DNA of 64,000 nt. It comes from Thalassia testudinum. Its lineage: Eukaryota; Streptophyta; Magnoliopsida; Alismatales; Hydrocharitaceae. Both the position numbers and the translations under genes were made by a program. The notes beneath the pieces are model-generated. The model saw nothing but the letters and a program-made list of their open reading frames with translations, was not told the DNA's origin and made no database searches. Where the stretch lies: the NCBI GenBank assembly GCA_037157565.1, contig JAZHRO010000012.1:60503501-60567500 (forward strand). The letters are read 5' to 3'. This document shows positions 10,149 through 21,383 of the stretch, piece by piece; the first letter of the stretch is position 1, and every line of letters begins with the position of its first letter.

Positions 10149-11485
10149 CTTAGGGAGAGGGAGATCAAGCGAGGGCGTCCAGTTATGATCGGCCAAAGCT
10201 AGAGACGAAGGAGTGCTTTGGGAGGAAGAGAGGTGATGGCTGAAGGGGGAAGTGGCTTCTTGCAAGTATGGCGAGCGCGAATGAAGTTGAGGAAGGTAGA
10301 CCTGCTGCCTATGGTATATGGCAGCAGGCGAGGAGACAGTAGGGAGAAGGTCGTCGGAGCGATCTTTGGAGTGGGCCAGAGGTAGAGAAGAGGGAGGATT
10401 TCTAGGCCTAAAACTCGCTAAGGAGCTAGGAAATGCAATGAAGGTCATTTTAAAGGCCTCAAGCAGGCTACCAAGCTTGGAAACAAGCTCGAAGAACTTG
10501 GATTTCCAGGGAAAGAGATCCCTAAACTTGAGGAGTTTGCATGAGCTCCTCGATAAGAATTGGAACCCAAGACAAGTTTTAAGTGATTGGGGATTCTCTC
10601 AAGATCATTCCTTCCAATTTTGGAAGGAATTAATCGATCGAGAAATCAGGGAGAAATCCCAGATTGAAGGTCGATGCTAATGGGTTCACACTATTAATGG
10701 CGGTAGGGACCTTTTTGAAGAAAATGATGAGAAGTTAGGGGGTTAAATGTAAAGATTTCAAAAGCTAGGGGCTTAAGTGTGAAAAATAGAGTTTAAATGG
10801 ACTAAAATGCAAACTAAGTCAAGATGGACTCTGATTTGGCTCAAATTTTGGTATAAACCTAATTTGGATCCAAGGAATCTGATGGTGAAGTCGAATTTTA
10901 GTTTTGGCCAAGTTTGTGTAAAAACTTAAATTAAGGTCAAAATAGGCAGAACTCTGTCTATTTTGGCCCACTTATTGATCAAGTTTTGGCCAAGTTTTGG
11001 ATCCACGAAAATTTGTGTAAAAACTTAAATTAAGGTAGAACTCTATCTGTGACTTTGTTTAAAGTCAAAATAGGTTCCAAAGGTCATATCAAGGTTACCA
11101 AACCTCAAAGAATATTTTTCTATGAATTTTAAAAGATTTAGATGAATTTTATCCTGACCAGAGCCTCTGTAATTTAAGTAGGTCTGAAATTAGGGTTTTG
11201 GGTGCTGTATTGGTTCTCGAAATGCATGAAATCCCATTTCTATCTGCATTGACCCGCTTATTGATCTTTAATGCTCATTTAACCTTCATTTCATCCCTAG
11301 CAAACCCCTTAGTTATTCTATGTTCATGATATTATGTTAAAATTACATAATTAACCCTAGTTTCCTATTTTCTTCTCAAAACAGCCTGAAGTAGAGTTAT
11401 AACCCTCAGATGGTTATGTAGGAGCATTTATCTTTTAAACCTGACTAGAAATGGTCAGTTAGGGCCTATGATGGTGTTCTCATCA
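10149..11485 (-). repeat. X3: 3' LTR of E3 (family X), partial
   Basis: It is a reverse-oriented family X LTR ending (plus strand) in TGATGGTGTTCTCATCA at 11485, followed at once by a polypurine tract on the minus strand, so it is a 3' LTR of a minus-strand element. The left part is missing: its first bases match X5 at about 25187, some 1.4 kb into the LTR. The break coincides with the end of X2, so the remainder probably lies left of the window. Confidence 0.75.
10607..10630. repeat. Palindrome in the U3 of X3
   Basis: 11-base arms ATTCCTTCCAA / TTGGAAGGAAT are perfect with a 2-base spacer. Confidence 0.9.
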
Positions 11486-11496
11486 TACCCCCATGC
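11486..11496 (-). promoter_or_regulatory. Polypurine tract of E3
   Basis: The minus strand reads GGCATGGGGGTA directly before the LTR start. It is the same as in E2 at 31651. It primes plus-strand DNA in a live element. Confidence 0.75.
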
Positions 11497-13149
11497 CTAG
11501 CTTTTGCTAGTCCCTTTGCAAACACCGTATGGATCAAACTAGGTCACTATGTCAGATGCAACCATCAGGATGCCTTACTAAGCTGCATCTCTAGAAATCA
11601 GATCAGAATACCAACAATAGGTCTACAGGTACTCAAGTACCAGTTAAGATCCAGACCTGACCAGCTTCAGCCTAAGTCTACCGCAAAGGTTTCTAAGGCC
11701 CACAAAAATTGCCCAAAGGTTCGTTGACCCTAGCGGTTAAAGCACCCATGCATAGACGTAACATGTCCAGGTTCAGTTTGCTAGTGCATTTTGTGAGAGA
11801 GAGATAGAGAAGGATTTTTTTTCATTTGGAGAGTTTTCTCTCTTTTCTTTTTATTTTTCCCTAAATCTAGCCTCGAATTGGCCCTAAACACGGTTTGTAT
11901 CGAATTCCTTATCCCCATCCCTGGCTTTCGATGCTTTGGGATAGTACCACCCATGGCAACCCCAGAACTCCTGGCTTTTGACACTTTGGGATAATACCAC
12001 CCATGACGTTCTGTAGCTAAATTCAGGTCCTGGCAATCGACATTTTGAGATAATCCGGCCCATGGCACCTGAACCAGCACAAGGTGCTTACATGCCCTTG
12101 ATAGAATATTTAGATATCCTAGGAGACAAGCATTGAGGAAACGATATGTTATTACGCATCTTCGAGAAGAATTTCCCACCTCTCCGTACTGGGAACTCGT
12201 CCAATCAGCTTGTGCTGTCAAATCGCTTCTAAGCTAGATCTTCAAGATGTTTTTTCAGAATAGAACACTTTTGACATATTTTTCTTTATTAAGCACACTG
12301 AACTAGACTTAGTATGTGATTTTTGGGTGCTTAGGTTACTAAGTCCTGCAAACCAAAGGGCAGGCAACGGGGCCAAATAATCCCTAAGCCTTAGACTTAC
12401 GACATCAGCCTCACACTTTCCTCAACCTCATGAGGATTATTCTGGATCTTAACAAATACGTGACTGTTTAAACCCTGAAACAAATCCAAGAGGCGTAAGG
12501 TCGATACTCGTCACTAATCTCTTAAGTTTTAGCCTTCCAGGTCTTAATTCATCATCCGATCCAACCTAGATTTGCCTAAGATTTGCAATATCCACATTGT
12601 AAATTAGGTGAGTTTGAATTTAATTCAGATAGCTCATTAGAACAGGTGGGTGGTGAACGGGTCAAAATGATTGTTACAAACGATTTCTAACTTTGATAGA
12701 AGTATCAAAGGTGGAGTCAGCTGTTCTAATGGACGAACCCTAAAGTGCAATATGAATTCAGCAAAGAGATATGTTAGGAAGGTTTCAGGTTTTTCAAAGA
12801 TGACGGATTGCCTCCCGTTAAGCGCTATGTTTAATGCCATCAGCTGGGTGCAAGGATCTCAAAAGGATATGTCAATTGTCGCATTATGATGAGTGATAGG
12901 GGAAAATATGTGATCGTGGTGGATGAGAATTAGATGGCCAAAAATGAGTATCAAATTATGATGAAGAGTCATTCCAGAAGGTCTATGATATGGGTCAAGT
13001 TGATTCATTTCAGGGTGACTCTTATGGAGTTTCAACGGAGGAGTCTCTCGAAAGATGTAGTGATTATGGGGTTCTGAAGTAAGATCGTTGTGGGTCCAGG
13101 ACTCAATAGAGATGAATCTAGTCAGCATATCCCAGATGTGTGGTTCCTC

Positions 13150-13793
13150 TTATTCAGTGTGGCCCAATAGATCTTTTTCTAATGAGTCATCTTGATTTTT
13201 CTCTAATGGGTGTAAGATCAATTCCTCAAGAGATGACTCGAAGATTCGGTTGTCTAATGATTCTTCTCTATACTTTTCATCCCAATCAAAAGTAAATGTC
13301 TGGAGAGTGCCTTTTTGATCATCCAATTCCAAATCAGTAAAGGATTCATACTCTGGATTATGGTCACTCTTGGTATCTACCATGCCCAATTCCTGGAAAT
13401 CCTCAAAACAATAATGAAATGTCTCTAGATCCATGGAATAAAAATTGGAATCCCATTGATTGTTACCTTGTTCCTCGAAATCCATGTATGTTTCCTTAAG
13501 ATCAAAGGTGAAAGCCTCCAATACTCTAAATTTGCTGGAATCTTGCTCGGCTAAATCGAGATCCTCCATCATGTGGACAACTTCTAGTTCTGGCTCTAGG
13601 TTTTCTACTATCGAAACGGTCATGAGATCCTAAATTAAACCTGGTTGTTCTACCGAGCATTTTCCTTTTCCTTTAGATGATGCCTCAAAAATATTGATCT
13701 TAGTTCGTTTATCTCCAGAGGCAATTACCATGTGACCTGATTCACAATTAGCTATGGCTCTTGCTATAGCCAAGAAAGGGTACACCAGATGGT
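13150..13793 (-). pseudogene. pol: Protease end and protease-RT linker of E3
   Basis: On the minus strand the stretch 13793..13625 encodes the end of a retropepsin-like domain (PFLAIARAIANCESGHM), homologous to PFLATARVNISCEEGQIE in E2. After a stop, the frame continues from the ATG at 13623 to 13150 as a 157-residue acidic segment rich in Glu and Asp, of the kind that links protease to reverse transcriptase. The catalytic Asp region is absent, having been lost at the breakpoint near 13800. This fragment cannot make an active enzyme. The acidic segment alone has no recognisable domain; its identity comes from its place. Confidence 0.6.
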
Positions 13794-13899
13794 TCCACAG
13801 CTGCTCGAGGTAGTGGTGAGGTCGTTGGTGGTTGGACTTCGATGGATAGCGTCAGAGATGAGGGCAATGTCGACGAGAACCTAGCACAAGAAATACAGG

Positions 13900-14573
13900 C
13901 TCATCAGAGTTAAAATGCTCAAGTTAAGCTAGAAATTAGGTTAAACACTACATAATTAACACATGAAAAGGGTTAAGTGTAGGAAATAACAGAAATGACC
14001 TAAAACAGCAAATTTGTGTTAAAAATGCAAAATTAGGTCATAAATTGAGATATTCTATTCAAAGATGTAATTTGATGATCCAATTGCAAATTGAACACAT
14101 GATTGAATCCAAAAGTACAAATCAAGAGTTGAATTAACTTCCTAAATGTTCAATTAAGCTCCAATAAAAATTTGGTTGCAATTAGACATCACTAAGACCT
14201 TGCATTTAGAGTTTTACATATAGGTCCTTAGTACATAACATTTTGTTCACATTTAAGCCTTTAGGGACTCCTTTGCAAGTCGTTGGGGACCTCTTTGCAT
14301 GACCGGGGGATCGCTTTGCAAAACTTCCTAACCACTAATGGGCCTGAGTATAAAATTCCTACCGTTTCTCTTAATGGGCATCTTCGCAAATTTCGCAACA
14401 CAGCTGAAGCCAGTGGGTGCACTATAGCTCGAAGAACACAAATCATCGCAATTGTCGTTCTCTTGCTCTTCAGATCTAAGGGTTGATCCCAATCGAACTT
14501 TAATGAGACTTTGCACGTAGGGTCACCCCCAGCCCAAATCTCATCCTATGGTCAGATTTCATCCTAGAGTTCC
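13900..14573 (+). repeat. Y1 piece 1 (start of the LTR)
   Basis: It matches Y2 55700..56390. It ends with the GTTCC target duplicated by X4. No gene. Confidence 0.7.
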
Positions 14574-15472
14574 TGATGATAATGACATCATCAGCCATAT
14601 CCAACTTTAATTAGTCATAATCAAGGAATAAATGCTCCTACATAACCGCCAGAGAGACGTAATTCACGGCACATCCTTTCTGAGGGAAATATAATAAAAT
14701 AGGGGTAAAACTGCAGTTTTAATAACGCATCTCAATTGCAGTATAATCACGGGTTTTCTCAGGGGTTAATTAAAGGTCAAATGGTCTTAATGGTCTAACA
14801 AGTAGGTCCATGTAGACAGAAATGAGTTTTCGCGCATTTCAAGAATTAAATGACATCTAAAACCTTAAAAACAGACTCGCTTAATCTACTGAGGTTCTGT
14901 TCAGGATAAAATTCACATAAATCCTCTAAAATTCATAAAAAAATTTCTTAGGGTTTGGCATCCTTGAATTAACTATCATAACCTATTTTAACCTAAAATA
15001 GAGTCACAGACAGACCTATGCCCTAATTTGGGTTTTTACATAAATTACCGAGTTAAATGAGGTCAAAACCAAAATCCAACTTCACCATTTAATTTCCTAG
15101 GTCCAAATTAGATTTGTATAAAAATTTGGGCCTAATCTGAGATTGTTTCGACCTATTTTGCACTTTTGTCCAAGTCCGACTTTCTTTATCTCCAATAGCA
15201 CCTCAGCTTTTGAATTCCTCACAAAAAGCCCCCTAACTTCATCTCCTTCTTCACAAATAGGTCCCTGCCGCCCTAGAATCCTAATCCTACAACTCCGACG
15301 AGCTTCATTTGGCAAGATCTCTCTGATTTCTTGACGAATCCTTCTCAGATTTGAAAGGGGAATTCGTTAAGAAATTAGCTTCCTTTTTAGCCAGATCTGA
15401 AGTCCCAAAAATCACCTAAATCCTCATATGAATCCTTCAAAGAGTTGGGTTTCCAACTCCGACGAGCCTTCC

Positions 15473-15500
15473 AAGCTTGGGAAGCTTGCTTCCCAAGCTT
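15473..15500. repeat. Inverted repeat in the U3 of X4
   Basis: 10-base arms AAGCTTGGGA / TCCCAAGCTT are perfect with an 8-base spacer. It is in the same zone as the long hairpin of X2. Confidence 0.88.
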
Positions 15501-16477
15501 TAATCACCCTTTAGAGACTTCTAAAAGGAACCCTAGTGCAAGGCCATGCTTCTCAAGCTCGATTTTGGCTGGAAATTTCCCACATTCCTCCTTCCTACTC
15601 CTACTGAAAGGCTTCTCGAGCTCCGGCGATTTCTTCTGACCTCCTTCATCGTCCGTTCGCAATACCGACGATGGATTCTTCCTCCTCGTCTTCCTCCGCG
15701 TCGCGCCATACCAGCGAGCATCTCTCCCTCCATCGTCCTCACCGTCCTACCCTCACCAGAGTCATCTTCGTCCCCACACCAACCACACTGCAACCGGCGT
15801 GGCCACTACTCCTCGTCGTCCATCTGTAATTTCCTGGTTTGGAGGGGGTGAGATATGCGTGACGTAATACAAAGTGCGGAATTAAAATAGACAATCTCAC
15901 AAAAATAAGCAATCACACAATAGGCACAAGTATTTTTAGGTGGAAACCCAAACCTGGTGAAAACCACCACCTAACCCTCTTAAGTTAGGATTTTCCTGAC
16001 CGACCTAGTTGATCAAATCCACTAACCGAATCACTTAAACGAGGGTGATTCAACCTCTTACAACAACACTACTTTGAACGAGGGTAGTGTGCCTCAAACC
16101 CCTTCTCTTCACGAGAAGGATTTTGTCCCTCGATGGAGACGGGAATTCGCAACGTGAATACCTAACCAAATAACAAAGTAATAAATACAAGAATAGTCCT
16201 ATAGAGCCAACAAAGTAATTCTTAAACTAAGCTTCTATAGGTGTTAGGATGCTTCCATTTGCTTGGAAGTGTGTCGAATCAGTGACACGTATGCGTGAAC
16301 CACGCTTTGGCATAGCAACGTTCTCGTAACGTCGGCGGGAGAGCGGGTGCATAGGAATCAAGCTTTCTAGATGTAGAACTAGGCTTGGAGAGCTACAGCT
16401 TTCTTCTTACGATCAAAAGACACAAAATGATGTGAAAGTGTGTTGCTTGGTGTCTCTTCAAGCCAAGGGGTCCTCCT

Positions 16478-16487
16478 CTATTTATAG
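16478..16487 (-). promoter_or_regulatory. TATA box of the C1 3' LTR
   Basis: The minus strand reads CTATAAATAG. The same decamer is at 20325..20334 in the other LTR and 61257..61266 in C2. Confidence 0.65.
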
Positions 16488-16599
16488 AGGCCCTAGGAAG
16501 GCTTTGGAAGGCCTTGGAAGGCTTCCATAGCCGTTGGGTGCAAGGCCCAAGAGAATCAGGCCGAAGTCAGAATTAATCATGATTCTGACAGGGTCATCA

Positions 16600-17160
16600 G
16601 ACATCTAGTCCTGGCATTAGATGTCTGGAAAATCCGTTTAAGACGTCTGAGAACTAAGTCAGACGTATGATTGTAGGCGGGTTTCCTTCCTGACTTGAAT
16701 CAGATCTAAATAGAGTTCTAGTGTATGTCCATCAGACGACACACAGGACGTCTTGCATAAGGTCTGGACGTCTGGAAACCTATTTTTCTGCGGAAATGGA
16801 TTCCCAAGGAAGTACAATGGCTGGAAAATCTCTAAGAAGAGATTTTGGGTCAGCTAAGGCAAAATGGTAATGTATCAAACGTCTGGGATCACTTACAGAC
16901 GTCTGATAACATCTGATATAAGCTAACGGTCAGATTCCTCAAGGTCAGTGTGGGCAGCCAACATTCTACTAATTGGACGTCTGGCAAAGGCATTAGACGT
17001 CTCCTAAGACATCTGGACTAAGGTCTGGACGTCTGATTTTATCAAACAGAACTAACTAAGTCCAGCCTAAATAATCGAACGTCTGAGTCAACAGTCAGGC
17101 ATCTTAAAAGTTTTTATCAGACATCTGAAATCCATATTAGACGTCTGAAAATGCTGTCTG
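16600..17160. repeat. Array of CAGACGTCTG-type palindromes, C1 3' LTR
   Basis: Many exact or near copies of the 10-base palindrome CAGACGTCTG lie at irregular spacing. The counterpart in the 5' LTR (20440..20990) has about 18. Palindromic LTR repeats are a known Sirevirus trait. Confidence 0.88.
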
Positions 17161-17559
17161 GTCTATATTTTGATTTTCTAAGTTCTCTATAGAAAACCTA
17201 AGTATCCTAGGATGGTGCAGGTATTCCTAGGACAACTTTAAGGGTTCTTTGAGGCTCTTTAACATAAGATCTAAGACAAAAATAAAGAGCACAACAATGA
17301 AACAAAAACACATAGAATAGGATAAAGTGAAATCTATCATATTCTTCATCTCCTTCCTTCTTCAAGCTTTCACTCCATGCGAAGCTCCTCCTCCTTTGTC
17401 AAGCTCCTCCAATCCACCATAGATGTAAGCTCAAACTTCCATCTAAACACTTGTCTCTATTTGTAATTTGACCTGAAAATTAGAACTCAAATGCAAATGC
17501 TAAAAGACACATGTTTTGTTATCATCAAAATAAACGATTGTGGTGCTCTAGCACCAACA

Positions 17560-17850
17560 ATCTCCCCCTTTTTGATGATGACAAAATCATAAATAATAAA
17601 GCATAAAATCCTCCCCCTTTTTGACATTATCAAAAAGGTTTTTATCAAATTTAAATTTCCTATAACTCCTCCTTAAAACATGCTCTTCTATAATTGTGTT
17701 GAAATTCTTTTTAACAAAAGAATGTCCTTCCCCTTTTTGTAACAACAAGATAACTATTATTTTTCTCCCCCTTTCTAAAGGAAATATAACTAACATCTCC
17801 CCCTTACTGATGACAATTAGCTCATAATTTTAACTCCCCCTATCTATATG
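17560..17850 (-). promoter_or_regulatory. Multiplied polypurine tracts of C1
   Basis: The minus-strand polypurine tract (AAAAAGGGGGAGA) abuts the 3' LTR at 17560. Similar tracts recur near 17610, 17730, 17765, 17800 and 17840. Repeated polypurine tracts in front of the 3' LTR are known in Sireviruses. Only the LTR-adjacent one should be needed for plus-strand priming. Confidence 0.75.
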
Positions 17851-18061
17851 CTAATGATAAAAGGATAAGGTAAAGGGTTTTACCTCACCTACCATACCCA
17901 ATAAAATGGCTCAAATGGAGGTGGTGGATGCCACATCAGATGGAGCTCCCATCCGTAGTTTGGAGGCCCGGGCATCGGCGTCGGTCTCCAATCTGGCGGA
18001 TGACGTGCGGCGGGTTATTGGTTGTTCGTCGACTTGTCGGTCTTCTTGTCCTTTTTCTTGG

Positions 18062-19618
18062 TCAACTCTTTGGTGCTCCCAACTCGAGTTGACCATTCTT
18101 GAGCTTGTAGGTCCAATCTCTTGTATTATAGTCACCTTTGAAACCTACAAAATAATATTCCAATTTTTTCTTCGATATCCAAGTGAGCTTGGATCCAGAT
18201 TTGTTAGCAAGTCTCCTTGACAGAGATCCTTTCTCAACCTTAGGGCTATATAAGTTATCTACCTTATTTATCAAATTATTTGATTTCTCCCTGAGACATG
18301 CAAGCTCACATTCAATAGCATGCATCTTGGTTTTTAAGCTAGAAATTTCTATTTTTAAACTAGTGTTTTCCTCAATCAACTTATTATTTTCATCGATAAG
18401 GTTATGATTTTCTAATAATAAGTCATCATTTTTAGGACTAGCTTCTAGATCCTTAAGTTATTTTTCTAACCTTTCATTTTCATTTTTAAGAAAACTAAGG
18501 TTCTTTTTAATACTTTTATTTTCTATCTTAAGTGATTTACTAACTTCAAAAAGCTCATTAAATGCGTTTTGTAAATCAGAATTTACCTTGTGGTCGGAGT
18601 CACTTCTGCTTTCGCTGTCGCTTTCTCTTATGGCCATGAAACCAAGGCAAGCGGTTTCATCCTTCTCAGATTTTTCTTCTTCCTCTTCCTCTGAGCTCGA
18701 GTCATCCCAAGTTGCTTGGAACGCCTTCTTCACAGACTTCTCCTTTTCCTTCTTCTTTTCCTTCTTGAGAAGAGGGCACTCGGGTCGTAGATATCCTTTC
18801 TCCTTGCAATGGTAGCAACGTCTCAGGCTTTCCTTCTCCTTTTCTTTCTTTGGTTCCCTACAAAACTTTGAAAATTTCTTAAGTAAAATTTTAAAGTCTT
18901 CATCGTCGGAACTTACCTCGCTATTTAATGCGGCTTTGAATGCGAGGGTCTCCTTTGGTTTAAGCTCCGGTGTATCCTTTTTCTTTTGCTTTAACTTTGT
19001 CTCATAGGCCATTAGGTTGCCTAAGAGATCTTCCATGTTGAGCTCCTCGATCTCGTTCACCTCTTCGATGGTGGTGTCCTTTTGCTCCCATTCTGGTCCA
19101 AGTGAACGAAGAAGCTTCCCTTGAAACTCCCCCTTGATGAAAGACTTTCCTAATGCCTTAAGATTATTGATTATGAGAGTGAACCTAGTGTTCATCTCAC
19201 TCAAAGATTCATTAGATTTCATGGAAAAAGATTCAAATTCTTGTGAAAGTAAATTGAGTTTAGAAGTTTTTACCTTAGAGGTACCTTCGTGAGTTACATT
19301 GAGTGTGTGCCAAATCTCGTATGCGGTGGCACACTGCGAGATTCTGTTGAACTCTTTTGGGCTAAGGGCACAGTACAATGCGTTCATAGCTTTCACATTG
19401 AGGGAAAGCTCACGGGTCTGCTGCTGCGAATAGCCTCTCTCTGGTTTCTCCGGGACTTCGTATGGGGTTTCACAATGTTCCCATAAAGCGAAGTCGATAG
19501 CTTGAAGCCACATCTTCATCCATAACTTCCAATAGTCGTAGTTGCTTCCATCGAAGAAAGGTGGTCGGACGGTGGATTGTCCCTCGACGATTCTAGTGGC
19601 GATAATGCTTTCCTCCAT
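18062..19618 (-). pseudogene. gag: gag of C1 (copia type), one nonsense codon
   Basis: The frame runs from the ATG at 19618 to 18062 and has one in-frame stop at 18458..18460, giving 386 residues and then 131 more codons. Residues about 15..60 (FFDGSNYDYWKLWMKMWLQ) and the following 180 residues are the copia-type Gag domain (UBN2-like). A CCHC zinc knuckle (CYHCKEKGYLRPEC) lies near residue 268 and binds RNA in live relatives. It is preceded by Lys/Glu-rich stretches and followed by an acidic Ser/Glu run. The section after the stop is a leucine-patterned coiled coil. A complete element would go on into protease; here the sequence leaves the frame near 18060 and nothing of pol remains. Without the stop, Gag would be about 518 residues. 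Confidence 0.88.
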
Positions 19619-19658
19619 CGAATCTTCACCGGTGTGTAACGCCGAAAATGCGAAACCT

Positions 19659-19670
19659 GCTCTAATACCA
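19659..19670 (-). promoter_or_regulatory. Primer binding site of C1 (initiator tRNA-Met)
   Basis: The minus strand reads TGGTATTAGAGC, one transition from the consensus TGGTATCAGAGC, 2 bases from the 5' LTR. Confidence 0.9.
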
Positions 19671-19672
19671 AT

Positions 19673-21383
19673 TGTAATTTCCTGGTTTGGAGGGGGTGAG
19701 ATATACGTGACGTAATATAAAGTGCGGAATTAAAATAGATAATCTCACAAAAATAAGCAATCACACAATATGTACAAGTATTTTTAGGTGGAAATCAAAA
19801 TCGGGTGAAAACCACCACCTAACCCTCTCAAGTTAGGATTTTCTCGATCGACCTAGTCGATCAAATCCATTAACTGAATCACTTAAACGAGGGTGATTCA
19901 ACCTCTTACAACAACACTACTTTGAACGAGGGTAGTGTGCCTCAAACCCCTTCTCTTCACGAGAAGGATTTTGTCCCTCGATGGAGATGGGAATTTGCAA
20001 CGTGAATACCCAACCAAATAACAAAGTAACAAATATAAGAATAGTCCTATAGAGCCAACAAAGTAATTCTTAAACTAAGCTTCTATAGGTGTTAGGATGA
20101 TTCCCTTTACTTGGAAGTGCGTCGAATCAGTGACACGTATGTGTGAACCACGCTTTGGCACAGCAACGCTCTCGAACGTCGGCGGGAGAGTGGGTGCACA
20201 GGAATCAAGCTCTCTAGATGTAGAACTAGTCTTGGAGAGCTAGAGCTTTCTTCTTAAGATCAAAAGACACAAAATGATGTGAAAGTGTGTTGCTTGGTGT
20301 CTCTTCAAGCCAAGGGGTCCTCCTCTATTTATAGAGGACCTAGGAAGGCTTTGGAAGGCCTTGGAAGGCTTCCATAGCCATTGGGTGCAAGGCCCAAGAG
20401 AATCAGGCCAAAGTCAGAATTAATCATGATTCTGACAGGGTCATCAGACGTCTGGTCCTGGCATCAGACGTCTGGAAAACCCGTTTAAGACGTCTGAGAA
20501 CTAAGTCAGACATATCATTGTAGGCGAATTTCCTTCCTGACTTGAATCAGATCTAAACAGGGTTCTAGTGTATGTCCATCAGACGACACACAGGACGTCT
20601 GGTATAAGGTCTGGACATCTGGAAACCTATTTTTCTGCGGAAATGGATTCCCAAAGGAGTACAACGGCTAGAAAATCTCTGAGAAGAGATTTTGGGTCAG
20701 CCGAGGCAAAACAGTCATGTATCAGACTTCTGGGATCACTTACAGACGTCTGATAACATCTGATATAAGCTAACGGCCAGATTCCTCAACGTCTATGTGG
20801 GCAGCCAACGTTCTACTAATTAGACGTCTGGCAAAGGCATCAGACGTCTCCTGAGACGTCTGGACTAAGGTCTGGACGTCTGATTTCATCAGACATAACT
20901 AAGTCCAGCCTAAATAATTGGACGTCTAAGTCAACAGTCAGACGTCTTAAAAGTTTTTATCAGACATCTGAAATCCATATTAGACATCAGAAAAGGTTTC
21001 CTGATCCCTATTTTGGTTTTCTAAGTTCTCTATAGAAAACCTAAGTATCCTAGGATAGTGCAGGTATTCCTAGGACTACTTTAAGATTTTTTGAGGCTCT
21101 TTAACATAAGATCTAAGACAAAAATAAAGAGCACAACAACGAAAAAAAATACATAGAATAGGATAAAATGAAATCTATCCAATTCTTCATCTCCTTCCTT
21201 CTTCAAGCTTTCACTTCTTGCAAAGCTCCTCCACCTTTGTCAAGCTCCTCCAATCAGCCATGGATGCGAGCTCGAACTTCCATCTAAACACTTGTCTCTA
21301 TTTGCAATTTTAAAACGCAAATGTTAAAAGACACGTGTTTTGTTATCATCAAAATAAATGATCGTGGTGCTCTAGCACCAACA
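19673..21383 (-). repeat. 5' LTR of C1, 1711 bp
   Basis: Direct repeat of 15824..17559, with the palindrome array at 20440..20990 and the minus-strand TATA box at 20325..20334 (CTATAAATAG). Confidence 0.93.

Larger units (their letters stand above)
11486..13800 (-). mobile_element. Internal remnant of E3 (Athila-type), polymerase and integrase deleted
   Basis: From 11486 to about 12540 it matches the 3' untranslated region of E2 (31651..32745). From 12550 to 12850 it matches the segment just after integrase in E2 (35560..35840). From 13150 to 13793 it is protease and linker sequence. Reverse transcriptase, RNase H and integrase are missing between 12850 and 13150, and gag is missing beyond about 13800. 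The sequence then passes into what I read as the end of the E3 5' LTR. 11486..13149 holds no gene. Confidence 0.65.
15824..17559 (-). repeat. 3' LTR of C1, 1736 bp
   Basis: On the plus strand it begins TGTAATTTCCTGG and ends GCACCAACA (minus: TGTTGGTGC...TTACA). Region 16600..17160 is packed with copies of the palindrome CAGACGTCTG and near variants. A minus-strand TATA box lies at 16478..16487. Confidence 0.93.
15824..21383 (-). mobile_element. C1: gag-only Ty1/copia element of Sirevirus type, 5560 bp
   Basis: It is bounded by TSD CCATC (15819..15823 and 21384..21388). On the minus strand the 5' LTR is 21383..19673, the primer site 19670..19659, gag 19618..18062, a purine-tract array 17850..17560, and the 3' LTR 17559..15824. 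The internal region is only 2.1 kb. Protease, integrase, reverse transcriptase and RNase H are all absent, so it could move only with help from a complete relative. The initiator-Met primer site, copia-type Gag, repeated polypurine tracts and palindrome-rich LTRs fit the Sirevirus lineage. The two LTRs differ at roughly a dozen of the first 170 positions, so the insertion is not recent. Confidence 0.88.

Noticed and set aside
16600..17160. CRISPR-like array of short repeats in the C1 LTR
   Set aside because: Repeats are 10-bp palindromes with irregular spacing and variable sequence, in a plant LTR and present twice because the LTR is.
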